Assembly: GCF_026151345.1 (NCBI RefSeq)
Contig: NZ_JAMQPR010000001.1
Location: 1,408,231-1,472,230, forward strand
DNA length: 64,000 bases
Source: Leptospira paudalimensis
GTDB lineage: Bacteria > Spirochaetota > Leptospiria > Leptospirales > Leptospiraceae
Direction of reading: 5' to 3'
Shown: piece after piece, positions 52,959 to 63,264 of the stretch
Layout of the letters: the number at the start of each line of letters is the position of its first letter
Numbering within the stretch: the first letter of the stretch is position 1
The notes under the pieces: model-generated
The model's database searches: none
Told to the model about the DNA's origin: nothing
The model's input: only the letters and a program-made list of their open reading frames with translations
Program-made: the position numbers and the translations under genes

Positions 52959-54966
52959 CTAACTGTTTTTGTAATTCTTCCGCAACTATATCAAAATCTT
53001 CGTTTTGGATCACTGTTTTATAAGCAGAAGCAACAATTGGATGTCTTTTTTCATCTAGTTGGATGAGGTTTGGTAACACTTTTAGACCATAAAAACCATT
53101 AGTGATTTTTTCTGGTCTTGTTCCATTCGCCAGATCATAACCATACTTGCGGTCTCTCGTGTCAGATCCAAAACATGCTAACATAAAATCAGTCATTCCA
53201 GATAATCCATTAAACGTAGTGGGATCTCCTCCGAGTAATACACCAATTGAGACCATTTCATTAAAAAATCGGTTACTCAAATGGAATAGAGTATTGTCGA
53301 CATTCCCACCTAATTCGCGTTTGAAGTATCCTTCTACTAGTCCCATTGCAAGTGCATAAATAGTTTTTAAAGCACCACCAAGCTGAACCCCTTTTGTATC
53401 TCTGGAATTGATAGCGGTTCTAGTGAATACATAATTATTGGTGAGAAGTTCTTTGAGTTTTGGAATCAAGGAATCCTCAAAGGCAGAAATTTCAAATCCA
53501 GAAATTTTTCGTTCCATAATTTGGTCTGGGTAACATGCACCAGATACGACTGCCAATCGATCCCTTTCAATGAGGAGAAGTTCGTTTAAGTCTTCGAGGA
53601 TGAGCCCCTTTTTAGATCCAGTGAAACCTTTGATTACATTCACCATAGGTGATTTATTTTTTTGTAAATAGGTTCTGATTTTGGAGTAAACAGCATCAAA
53701 TTCCCAAGGATTTGTTCCTTGGACAAATAATGTTGCTGATTCTAACACTTCTGGTTTATCCGAAAAATCTATGTTTGGTGGTAGCTTGTAAATTGGGTAA
53801 TGGATAATGTCACGTCTTTCTTCGTTACTACGAGCCACCATTTCTGAATCTGGATGGTAGATCGTCACTTTGACATTTTTATTGGCTAGGATGCAAGCAA
53901 AGGCGACAGACATATTGGATGAACCAATGATGACTACGTGTTCGTCTGGTTTTTTGGGAAGTGAAATGAGTTGGTTCGTTTCTCTAACGTCACCTCGGTA
54001 AAGGTTTCGATATGTTCCATGTTTGTGTTTGTTGAGATTACTTCCCACAAGAAGGGCAAGGTTATCAATGATAAATTGTTTTTTGTCACCACTTCCTGGA
54101 AACGAAATTTGTTCGATATGAGATGGAAACGATTCCATTTCTCGTTTTGTCAGTTCTCCAACAAGTACAGGTTTACCGATCACAAGTTTTCCAACGGCTT
54201 GGTTGAAGAGTAATCCTTCAATCGGTAGAATTTTTTCAGTACCTTCGAGAGAGATTGGCAAAATGACTTTGTTAGCTACATAATGGTACACTGTGTCCAC
54301 AAATGGCATGAGCCTTCCATCACGAGAGCGAGTTCCTTCCGGGAAAATGGAGATTACCTTTCCATCTGATTGTAATTTTTGTGAATTACGAAAAGCACGC
54401 ATATTGATTTTCGTCATGACATCAGAAAGAGAAGGGTTATCCGCCATATCTTTTTTGGAACAAACAAGGAGAGTACCAAACATATAAAGACCTAGGCGTG
54501 TAAAATCAGGTTCAAAGGCAAGTCTTCCCGCAATGAAAACAAGAGACTCTGCGATCTTTCTACCTTCTGGCCCCGAATTGTAAAGTAGAGTAAAAATGGC
54601 AGGAGCATCTAAATGACTTAAGTGGTTAGAGATAAGAGTGACTGGGTATTTGCCAATGATGCCATCGAGGAGTTTTAAATTCTCTGTTCCTTCCACCTTA
54701 AACTTCTTCATGATGGGGTCTAGGAATTTGAGCATAAAATCGCGAGGCTCGGGTCTGATGTCTGTGTAGACACCAATCTCTTCTAATCGTTCGGGCTCTT
54801 GGAAAATTTCCATGACCTTGGGTTTAGGAGTTGCTTGTGATAGAACTAAAAATTCTTCTAAAATGGACTTTGCTTCTTGTTCCGAAAGACCGGATTTTAC
54901 AAATAAGTGAATGTTCTCAAAAAATTCTTTGTGCCAACGTCCCAAAGTGGCTTCTTTTTCTGTCAT
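52948..54966 (-). CDS. Fused glycerol-3-phosphate acyltransferase and GpsA-like dehydrogenase
   Basis: This 672-residue protein has two parts. Residues 80-280 are a PlsB/PlsC acyltransferase: SNHLSHLD (His115 and Asp120) and FPEGTRSRDG (208-217). Residues 342-640 match NAD-dependent glycerol-3-phosphate dehydrogenase (GpsA): Lys446 in VIKGF, GVQLGGALKTIYALAMG (Lys534), LGGDPTTFNGLSGMTD and SDTRDRKYG. The Rossmann loop reads GSSNMSVAFA instead of GxGxxG. If active it would reduce DHAP to glycerol-3-phosphate and acylate it, the first steps of phospholipid synthesis; if not, the second part may only bind substrate. It is convergent with the histidine kinase (11-base overlap). Confidence 0.85.
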   Translation of the reverse strand: MTEKEATLGRWHKEFFENIHLFVKSGLSEQEAKSILEEFLVLSQATPKPKVMEIFQEPERLEEIGVYTDIRPEPRDFMLKFLDPIMKKFKVEGTENLKLLDGIIGKYPVTLISNHLSHLDAPAIFTLLYNSGPEGRKIAESLVFIAGRLAFEPDFTRLGLYMFGTLLVCSKKDMADNPSLSDVMTKINMRAFRNSQKLQSDGKVISIFPEGTRSRDGRLMPFVDTVYHYVANKVILPISLEGTEKILPIEGLLFNQAVGKLVIGKPVLVGELTKREMESFPSHIEQISFPGSGDKKQFIIDNLALLVGSNLNKHKHGTYRNLYRGDVRETNQLISLPKKPDEHVVIIGSSNMSVAFACILANKNVKVTIYHPDSEMVARSNEERRDIIHYPIYKLPPNIDFSDKPEVLESATLFVQGTNPWEFDAVYSKIRTYLQKNKSPMVNVIKGFTGSKKGLILEDLNELLLIERDRLAVVSGACYPDQIMERKISGFEISAFEDSLIPKLKELLTNNYVFTRTAINSRDTKGVQLGGALKTIYALAMGLVEGYFKRELGGNVDNTLFHLSNRFFNEMVSIGVLLGGDPTTFNGLSGMTDFMLACFGSDTRDRKYGYDLANGTRPEKITNGFYGLKVLPNLIQLDEKRHPIVASAYKTVIQNEDFDIVAEELQKQLARV

Positions 54967-55088
54967 GTATGCCTCTAAACCGACATCAGCGTACTGAAAA
55001 GTTTCGATTTGTCTATTCGATTTTTACAATTGATTGCGTAAATCCAGGATTTCTCTAACCTGACTTCTTGGGTGATCGAGATCCCGGT

Positions 55089-57393
<2,305 letters not shown>

Positions 57394-57396
<3 letters not shown>

Positions 57397-57426
57397 AAAA
57401 AATAGATAGTTCTGAATCTTTTTTTT
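57394..57426 (+). terminator. Probable terminator after purA
   Basis: AGAT (57404-57407) and ATCT (57416-57419) close an 8-base loop, and the flanking A run and T run extend the pairing. The T run reaches 57426. The stem is almost all A-T, so it is weaker than the rplQ terminator. It overlaps the purA stop. Confidence 0.5.
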
Positions 57427-57435
57427 AAGTAGTTG

Positions 57436-57463
57436 TTGACCGAGAAAGGTGGTTCGATATTCT
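57436..57463 (+). promoter_or_regulatory. Promoter of tRNA-Lys and tRNA-Glu
   Basis: TTGACC (57436-57441) is separated by 16 bases from TATTCT (57458-57463), and tRNA-Lys begins 12 bases later, a normal distance for a start at or near the tRNA 5' end leader. It follows directly on the purA terminator. Confidence 0.6.
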
Positions 57464-57474
57464 TGGCTACAGAA

Positions 57475-57550
<76 letters not shown>

Positions 57551-57587
57551 CATAAGAGTTTGATACTCTTAGAAAACGTTCTCAAAC

Positions 57588-57662
57588 GGTGCCATCGTCT
57601 AATGGTTAGGACACAAGGTTTTCATCCTTGCAATCGGGGTTCAATTCCCCGTGGCACTACCA
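57588..57662 (+). tRNA. tRNA-Glu (TTC anticodon)
   Basis: The acceptor GGTGCCA pairs with TGGCACT (57652-57658), with a G1-T72 wobble. T8-C9 then lead into the D arm GTCTAATGGTTAGGAC. The anticodon stem CAAGG/CCTTG encloses TTTTCAT, giving TTC. The T arm is CGGGGTTCAATTCCCCG. The discriminator is A and CCA is encoded (57660-57662). Its 3' 41 bases are antisense to the end of the TIGR02757-like CDS. Confidence 0.93.
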
Positions 57663-58518
57663 AACAAACCTCCCTCAATTCACACACCTTACAAATTTCC
57701 TCTACATAACTACCTTTGCATTTTTCAATGATTCCTACCCTTGTTAAATAAAAATCGTATAACAAGGGATCTGTGGGATTCAGTAAACTAAAATACTCAG
57801 TAAGAAGGAACGCATCATCTAACTTCACTTGTTTTTTGTCACGAATTCCTAATACCTTACTCAATTTTTGGATGTGAACATCCATGGGATAGGGTATTTC
57901 ACTCGGAAGGATTTGTTTGTAGATTCCAAAATCAGGATACTGGTTTCGTACCATCCAACGTAAAAAAAGGGAAATTCTTTTTTTAGGTGATTTGGATTTC
58001 CACTTACCAATTAAGAATTGTAAACCATAAGTAAGTGGTTTGTTGCCCAAGGTAATTTTGAATTCTTGTTCCATATAGGATTGGAAATTCTGTATCGACG
58101 TTTCCTTTCGGAAGTATTTTCCTCCACTTAAAAAAATGGATTCAAAGATCGGATCCTTAAGTTTGTGATTTTGTATGATCCTTTGTAAGGTTACAAAGAA
58201 AACAATTAGATCCTCTTTGGTTTGGAAACGATACCCATTGATTGTCTTTAGAAATGGATCAAACGAACTCTGTTTTTGTCTTAAGAAAAGATAAGGAGAA
58301 GGTCCCATTGCCGAAACGATAGGATTTAAAAAATTCTGAATGTTTTTGACTGACCCATATGCAAATAAACAAGCAACGAGCGATATAATTTCGATATCCA
58401 GTGGATCTGTGAATTGTTTGGGGAAACAAATGGGATCTGTATCCAAATAGGATACACTTTCATATTTGTTTTTTAGATTCTCTAATTTTTTCTTTAGTAA
58501 GATGGCATCAGCTGGCAT
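57622..58518 (-). CDS. TIGR02757/DUF2400-like protein, 3' end antisense to tRNA-Glu
   Basis: This protein of 298 residues from ATG 58518 (TTG 58530 is also possible) matches a conserved family of unknown function: DPLDIEIISLVACLFAYGSVKNI near the N-terminus, RWMVRNQYPDFGIYKQI ... PMDVHIQKLSKVLGI in the middle, and CKVCELREVCL close to the end, a Cys-rich finish that could bind metal. The last dozen residues (VVPRGIEPRLQG) are read from the antisense of tRNA-Glu, so they are an accidental extension or a tolerated tail. The start lies inside the end of the HMG-CoA lyase gene (11-base overlap), so the two are likely coupled. The DNA glycosylase-like fold I vaguely recall for this family is unproven. 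Confidence 0.72.
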   Translation of the reverse strand: MPADAILLKKKLENLKNKYESVSYLDTDPICFPKQFTDPLDIEIISLVACLFAYGSVKNIQNFLNPIVSAMGPSPYLFLRQKQSSFDPFLKTINGYRFQTKEDLIVFFVTLQRIIQNHKLKDPIFESIFLSGGKYFRKETSIQNFQSYMEQEFKITLGNKPLTYGLQFLIGKWKSKSPKKRISLFLRWMVRNQYPDFGIYKQILPSEIPYPMDVHIQKLSKVLGIRDKKQVKLDDAFLLTEYFSLLNPTDPLLYDFYLTRVGIIEKCKGSYVEEICKVCELREVCLVVPRGIEPRLQG

Positions 58519-59407
58519 TTTTTTTAGCAATGAAGGTTCTGGAACTAAATTGACGATCTAGTTTTGTTTCCATAAATTGACTCACTCTTACTAGTGAATC
58601 CAGTTGAATCCCTGTATCATATCCTTCTCTTGTTAAAAAATAAACCAAATCTTCTGTTGCCACATTCCCAGCGGCTCCTTTTGCATAGGGGCAACCTCCT
58701 AAACCTCCGGCAGAACTGTCAAAACTTCGTATCCCCATAGAGAGAGCTTGTTTTGTATTCGCAATTGCCATACCATAAGTATCATGGAAATGACAATTGA
58801 GATAAGAGATTGGAATTTTTTTAAGTAAGACATCTAATAATTTTTCAACCTCATCCGGAACAGCTACACCGATTGTTTCCCCTAAGGAAATTTCATAGGC
58901 ACCAGCATCTAATAGTCGCAATGCGACATCTAATGTTTTATCAGGTGTTATTTTTCCTTCATAGGGACAGGCAATCACTGTTGAAATATAACCTCTGACT
59001 TTGATTCCATCTTGTTTGGCTTGTTCAAAAATAGGTTGGAAGGAAGTAAAACTTTCCAAAACTGTCATGTTGATGTTTTTCTTCGTAAAAGATTCAGAAG
59101 TCGCTGTAAACACTGCCACTTCTTTGAAACCTGCTTCTTTTGCGGCTTCATATCCTTTGGTGTTGGGTGTCAGACAGGAAAATTCAACATCATTTGCAAA
59201 TTTTGGTAACACGAGTGCAGATAGTTCGATTGCATCACCCATTTGGGGTATTCTATCTTTTCTGACAAATGAAGTGAGCTCGATGTGTTTTGTCCCAGAT
59301 TCTACTAGACGTTTTACGAATTCAAATTTATCCTGAGTTGAGAGAATGGTTTTTTCGTTTTGTAATCCGTCTCTTGGTCCTACTTCAGTGATTTTTACTT
59401 TCTCCAA
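58508..59407 (-). CDS. mvaB: Hydroxymethylglutaryl-CoA lyase
   Basis: This 299-residue HMGL-like TIM barrel has ITEVGPRDGLQNEK (Arg12, Asp13), CHFHDTYGMA (His206 and His208 as metal ligands) and the C-terminal signature GLGGCPYAKGAAGN with Cys239, the pattern of HMG-CoA lyase. It splits HMG-CoA into acetyl-CoA and acetoacetate, in leucine breakdown. The start is TTG 59407 with AGGAG nine bases upstream (59417-59421 on the + strand as CTCCT); no ATG is in frame. It heads a two-gene - strand unit. Confidence 0.92.
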   Translation of the reverse strand: MEKVKITEVGPRDGLQNEKTILSTQDKFEFVKRLVESGTKHIELTSFVRKDRIPQMGDAIELSALVLPKFANDVEFSCLTPNTKGYEAAKEAGFKEVAVFTATSESFTKKNINMTVLESFTSFQPIFEQAKQDGIKVRGYISTVIACPYEGKITPDKTLDVALRLLDAGAYEISLGETIGVAVPDEVEKLLDVLLKKIPISYLNCHFHDTYGMAIANTKQALSMGIRSFDSSAGGLGGCPYAKGAAGNVATEDLVYFLTREGYDTGIQLDSLVRVSQFMETKLDRQFSSRTFIAKKNAS

Positions 59408-59483
59408 AACGATTCACTCCTATTTATCCTCTTTAGATTGTTTATTGAGAGAGAGAATGCAATGATTTTATCTGCAAGGTATT

Positions 59484-60272
59484 ATGTTTAAAATCAAAAA
59501 TCTTTCCGTTCATATAGGGAGACGAACCATCTTAAACGATGTATCATTAGAGGCAAAACCCAAAGAAATCACTGGCCTCATTGGGAAATCGGGATCTGGT
59601 AAATCTACTTTATTTCGATTGGCACTGGGTTTACTTCCAAAGTCTGAGGGATATGAATGGACAGGCGAATTGGAGTGGAATGGCGAAATGTTAGGAAAAC
59701 AACATTGTCCCAAAATCCAACCTGTTTTCCAAGATCCCTTTGGGAGTTTTTCACCTTATCATACAATTGGCGAATTATTATTGGAACCACTTAAGGTTCA
59801 GAAACAATTAGTCTTAAACCAAGATATGATCGATAAGGAAAACACAAGAATTGAAAATTATTGTAATCGATTTGAATTACCAGTGTCTTTATTAAAAAAA
59901 ACAAAACAAGAGTTAAGTGGTGGTCAGTTACAACGATTTGCAATCCTCAGAGCCTTACTTGTGAATCCAGAATACCTTTTGTTAGATGAACCAGTAACAG
60001 CCCTTGATGTTCTTGTGCAAAAGAAAATTGCTGAAGAATTAAAGGAAATCAACCAAAAGGATTCGCTCGGAATGTTGATTGTTTCACACGACCTTGGATT
60101 TTTATCTTATATGTGTGATCAAATATTTGTATTGGAAGAGGGAAGTATCACTGAATTTGGAAATCCAAAACAACTTCTAAAACATCCAAAATCAAAACTA
60201 TTACAAGAATTGGTTTTTGCCAGAAATCATTCGTTTGGAGGTGTAACTTCTTCTTCCGAATTATCCAATTGA
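59484..60272 (+). CDS. ABC transporter ATP-binding protein, OppF/DppF type, without a permease
   Basis: This 262-residue ATPase has Walker A GKSGSGKST (34-42), Q-loop FQDPFGSFSPYHTI (82-95), signature LSGGQ (144-148), and Walker B LLLDEP (165-170) followed by VTALDV. The Q-loop wording and the TALD sequence are those of dipeptide/nickel transporter ATPases. No permease, binding protein or second ATPase is adjacent, so partners must be elsewhere. Its 3' end overlaps the convergent TPR gene by 46 bases. Confidence 0.85.
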   Translation: MFKIKNLSVHIGRRTILNDVSLEAKPKEITGLIGKSGSGKSTLFRLALGLLPKSEGYEWTGELEWNGEMLGKQHCPKIQPVFQDPFGSFSPYHTIGELLLEPLKVQKQLVLNQDMIDKENTRIENYCNRFELPVSLLKKTKQELSGGQLQRFAILRALLVNPEYLLLDEPVTALDVLVQKKIAEELKEINQKDSLGMLIVSHDLGFLSYMCDQIFVLEEGSITEFGNPKQLLKHPKSKLLQELVFARNHSFGGVTSSSELSN

Positions 60273-61243
60273 GTTCGTTTTGCTTCCGCAAATTTTTTCG
60301 CGATATCCCTTCTACGTGCGATTACTTTTGAGGAAACGGTCGCAAAAAACGGATCATTTGTAAAACTCAGCATCTTTGTATATTGTTCTTCTGCAGTTTC
60401 ATAATCTGTGACTTTTGAAGCTGTCTCAGCAAAATAATAATGAAACTTTTTATCATATGACTTTTGTTTTCCTTCACCAGTGGTTAAACTCGTTCGATTG
60501 AAAATCTTATAGGCAATATGATAATTTCCCTTCTCCATTTCAAGTCTTGCAAATCCAAGTTTTACATTTGGACTTTCCTCTTCGATTTTCAGAGCTTTGT
60601 TTAGATACAATAGTGCTCTGTTCTTAAGTCCAGTTGCCAAATAATGATCTGCAAGTCGGATGAGTGCTTCTGTATCGTATGGATTTTTTTCAACTGCCAA
60701 TTTGTAGTTCATGATGGCATAATAGGTTTGTCTTGTGATTTCAGAAAGGATACCGATATGCAAATATGTTTTGTAATACTCTGGCATTTCTGCTTTTGCG
60801 TATTCAAATTCAACTAGTGCTTTTTCATATTTCATTTCCAACGAATACAATCTGCCTAAATTATATCGGAAAGGGAAAAATTGAGGGTCAAATCGAACTC
60901 CGGCTTCCAAACGTTTGATGACTTCACCTCTTTGGTTTGCCTTTCCATTTAAGAGAAGTTCAATGGTATCATTATTCCATTTACCAGAATTTGTGATGGT
61001 TTCTGTTCCGTAGGAAAAACTTCCATTGGATTTGGGTGGCTCGCCGGTATATAGTTTTCCACGTGTTAGGATAAAATCATCTCTGTGGTAGATAAAAGAT
61101 CCATTCGGAAAGTCACGGGTATCAAACTCTTCGTCTTTTCCCCATAAAAGCTCTGGGTATTCCTTATTCCCGATGAGTTTTTGTGCAAAGACTAGGCTTG
61201 GAAACAAAAACAGAAGTGCGAATGTAAACAGTCGATGGAACAT
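60227..61243 (-). CDS. Exported TPR-repeat protein
   Basis: This 338-residue protein begins with a signal peptide (MFHRLFTFALLFLFPSLVFA, predicted cut after Ala20). Residues from about 105 to 290 form repeated helix pairs with TPR features such as NLGRLYSLEMKYEKALVEFEYA, AIMNYKLAVEKNPYDTEAL and ALLYLNKALKIEEE. It probably acts as a periplasmic or outer-membrane-facing scaffold. Its 3' end runs 46 bases into the convergent ABC gene and its 5' end is nine bases from the ccmA start, so its promoter must lie in ccmA coding sequence. Function is unknown. Confidence 0.8.
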   Translation of the reverse strand: MFHRLFTFALLFLFPSLVFAQKLIGNKEYPELLWGKDEEFDTRDFPNGSFIYHRDDFILTRGKLYTGEPPKSNGSFSYGTETITNSGKWNNDTIELLLNGKANQRGEVIKRLEAGVRFDPQFFPFRYNLGRLYSLEMKYEKALVEFEYAKAEMPEYYKTYLHIGILSEITRQTYYAIMNYKLAVEKNPYDTEALIRLADHYLATGLKNRALLYLNKALKIEEESPNVKLGFARLEMEKGNYHIAYKIFNRTSLTTGEGKQKSYDKKFHYYFAETASKVTDYETAEEQYTKMLSFTNDPFFATVSSKVIARRRDIAKKFAEAKRTQLDNSEEEVTPPNE

Positions 61244-61252
61244 GGTGTTAGA

Positions 61253-61861
61253 ATGAACCGTATGCTTTTGGAGACAAAAGGGCTCACTATTACTGTCGGC
61301 GAAAAAACCATATTGAGAGAGGTGAATCTCAGTTTTTTTGAGAGAGGGTTACTCGCTGTCCTTGGGGAAAATGGAGCTGGAAAATCAACATTACTTAAGA
61401 AAATCTTTCATGATTCCTTAACGTCTGCTTCCTGGACTTGGCCCCTTGGAAAACGAAAAATTGCTTATTTGGGCCATGAGCTTGGTTATTATTCCTCTCT
61501 TAGTTTGGAAGAAAATTTGGACTACTTTGCCTCTTTGGATGGTAATCATTCCATGGAGAGAAGGATAGAGTTATTAAAACTCTTTCGATTGGAAAAAAGG
61601 ATATGGGATCCCATCCATTTTTTTTCCAGAGGAATGAAACAGAAAGTTGCCATTATGAGAGTATTACTTTCATCAGCAGAAATCATTTTATTTGATGAAC
61701 CATTTACGGGACTTGATTTTGAATCTTCTTCGGTTTTAAGTTCGATTTTAAATGAAGAAAAAAAATCGAGACTCATTCTTACGGTGCTCCACTCGATCCC
61801 AAGTGAACTTGAGTGTACAGGTCAAATTTTAATTCGCCAGGGGAATGTCTTTGTTTCTTAA
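61253..61861 (+). CDS. ccmA: Heme exporter ATP-binding protein CcmA
   Basis: This protein has 202 residues from ATG 61253 (alternatives at 61235 and 61262; no strong ribosome site picks one). It has Walker A GENGAGKST (38-46), the signature FSRGMKQKVAIMRVLL and the Walker B FDEPFTGLD. Small size and the GMKQ signature fit CcmA, which powers release of heme-loaded CcmE. The next gene overlaps by 17 bases and encodes CcmB. The start region faces the TPR gene head to head with almost no gap. Confidence 0.86.
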   Translation: MNRMLLETKGLTITVGEKTILREVNLSFFERGLLAVLGENGAGKSTLLKKIFHDSLTSASWTWPLGKRKIAYLGHELGYYSSLSLEENLDYFASLDGNHSMERRIELLKLFRLEKRIWDPIHFFSRGMKQKVAIMRVLLSSAEIILFDEPFTGLDFESSSVLSSILNEEKKSRLILTVLHSIPSELECTGQILIRQGNVFVS

Positions 61862-62504
61862 TCTATTAAAAAAAGATTTTTATTTGATTGGGCGTTCACT
61901 AGGTGGAGTGGTTTCACTTTTTACTCTGAGTGTTTCTGTCGTATTCATTTTTTATACATCCATTGAAGTGAACGAAATGTTATCTGCTAGGAGCATCCGT
62001 GGTCTGAAGTGGGCGATTATCTTCATTCTTAACTTTGTCATTGTTAGCCAAAGTTTATGGGAAGAAAGAGAGTCAATGGGATGGGAAGCTAGTTCCAGTT
62101 ATGTCAGTCCTACTTATCTTTACTTAAGTAAATCGATTACAATTTGGTTTTGTACCATCCTCGTGAATGCACTCCTTATCCTCGTATTATCGATCTTTTT
62201 CCAAAATATGGTTTTGGAACGTTATTTGGGAGAGTGGTTATTTGCAAACTTAGGGAGTGGGTGTTTGGTGTTTTTGGGTGTATCCCTTGGAGTGGTTGCA
62301 TTTGAAAGCCGACTAAAAGAGATCATCATCCCTCTTTTACAACTCCCATTTTCGATTCCATTGTTTTTGTTTGGATTGGAAGCTGAAAATCGATACTGGA
62401 TGGAACCTGGATTGTATTTACCTTCGATTGGATTACTTTTGTTTTTCCTATTATTTTACGGAACTCTTGGTTCCATTATGGTAGAAACCTTACAGAATGA
62501 GTAG
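61845..62504 (+). CDS. ccmB: Heme exporter membrane protein CcmB
   Basis: This 219-residue protein has six predicted membrane helices (about residues 20-38, 54-72, 95-120, 132-152, 160-178 and 192-212). The cytoplasmic QSLWEERESMGWEASSS segment after helix 2 and LKEIIIPLLQLPFSIPLFLFG are typical of CcmB. It pairs with CcmA as an ABC-type unit. Its ATG overlaps the ccmA end by 17 bases. Confidence 0.88.
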   Translation: MSLFLNLLKKDFYLIGRSLGGVVSLFTLSVSVVFIFYTSIEVNEMLSARSIRGLKWAIIFILNFVIVSQSLWEERESMGWEASSSYVSPTYLYLSKSITIWFCTILVNALLILVLSIFFQNMVLERYLGEWLFANLGSGCLVFLGVSLGVVAFESRLKEIIIPLLQLPFSIPLFLFGLEAENRYWMEPGLYLPSIGLLLFFLLFYGTLGSIMVETLQNE

Positions 62505-62558
62505 AGGATTTGTATTTTCTCCTAGAATTTCTTTTCCATTCTGAAAATTTGGAAAAAA

Positions 62559-63257
62559 ATGGAACGTAAGATCAAACTGATCCACCCGGCTTTGGATTTT
62601 GCCTTTTACATCGTAGTCTGTATCTCTTTGGTAATCGCTGTTTTTGTTTCGATCCTGTATCCCAATGTCATTTTGGAACAAGGTCTTAGCCACAGAATTT
62701 TTTACTTACATGTTCCAGTCGCCTGGGTTGCATTATACGGCCCACTGTTATCGTTTGTTTTTTCTCTGATTTATTTCATTAAAAAAGACCTTATTTGGGA
62801 TCGCCTCGCATTCACTGCAAACCAACTTGCTTTTCTTTTTGCCTTAGGAGTTTTATTCTCTGGACCCATTTGGGCATATAGTGCATGGGGAGTTCCTTGG
62901 GATAAAACAGATGCTAGGTTACAATCATTCTTTATTTTATGCCTTTCTCTATTGAGTTATTTTATCTTTCGATATTTGGTTCCATCTCGCAAAAAAAAGG
63001 CGATTTTATCGGCTTATCTTTCTGTTCTTTGTGCTTTAAGTGCGGTTTTAACCTGGGGTGCTATTCGTTGGATTGAAAATCCAGGAAACCATCCAGGAAG
63101 TGTGCTTGGAAAGGGTGGAATGGATTCGGATATGAAACAAACGATGTGGCTTGGTGTTCTTGCTTACCATTTTTTGTTTTTGTTTCTATTTTTCCTTTCG
63201 AATCGAAACGAAAAAATCCAAGAAATTAAAAATCACCTACGGTCCGAATTCAATTAA
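62559..63257 (+). CDS. ccmC: Heme-handling protein CcmC, with altered Trp-rich motif
   Basis: This protein of 232 residues has six membrane helices. RIFYLHVPVAW contains the axial heme-ligand His51, and a second His lies in ENPGNHPGSVLG. Between them the Trp-rich loop reads WAYSAWGVPWDKTDARL (105-121), where family members usually have WGTWWxWD, so the motif is altered but has Trp110, Trp114 and Asp115. CcmC loads heme onto CcmE. The 54-base gap from ccmB holds a weak ribosome site only. No ccmD, ccmE, ccmF or ccmH follows. Confidence 0.85.
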   Translation: MERKIKLIHPALDFAFYIVVCISLVIAVFVSILYPNVILEQGLSHRIFYLHVPVAWVALYGPLLSFVFSLIYFIKKDLIWDRLAFTANQLAFLFALGVLFSGPIWAYSAWGVPWDKTDARLQSFFILCLSLLSYFIFRYLVPSRKKKAILSAYLSVLCALSAVLTWGAIRWIENPGNHPGSVLGKGGMDSDMKQTMWLGVLAYHFLFLFLFFLSNRNEKIQEIKNHLRSEFN

Positions 63258-63264
63258 TTGAAAA

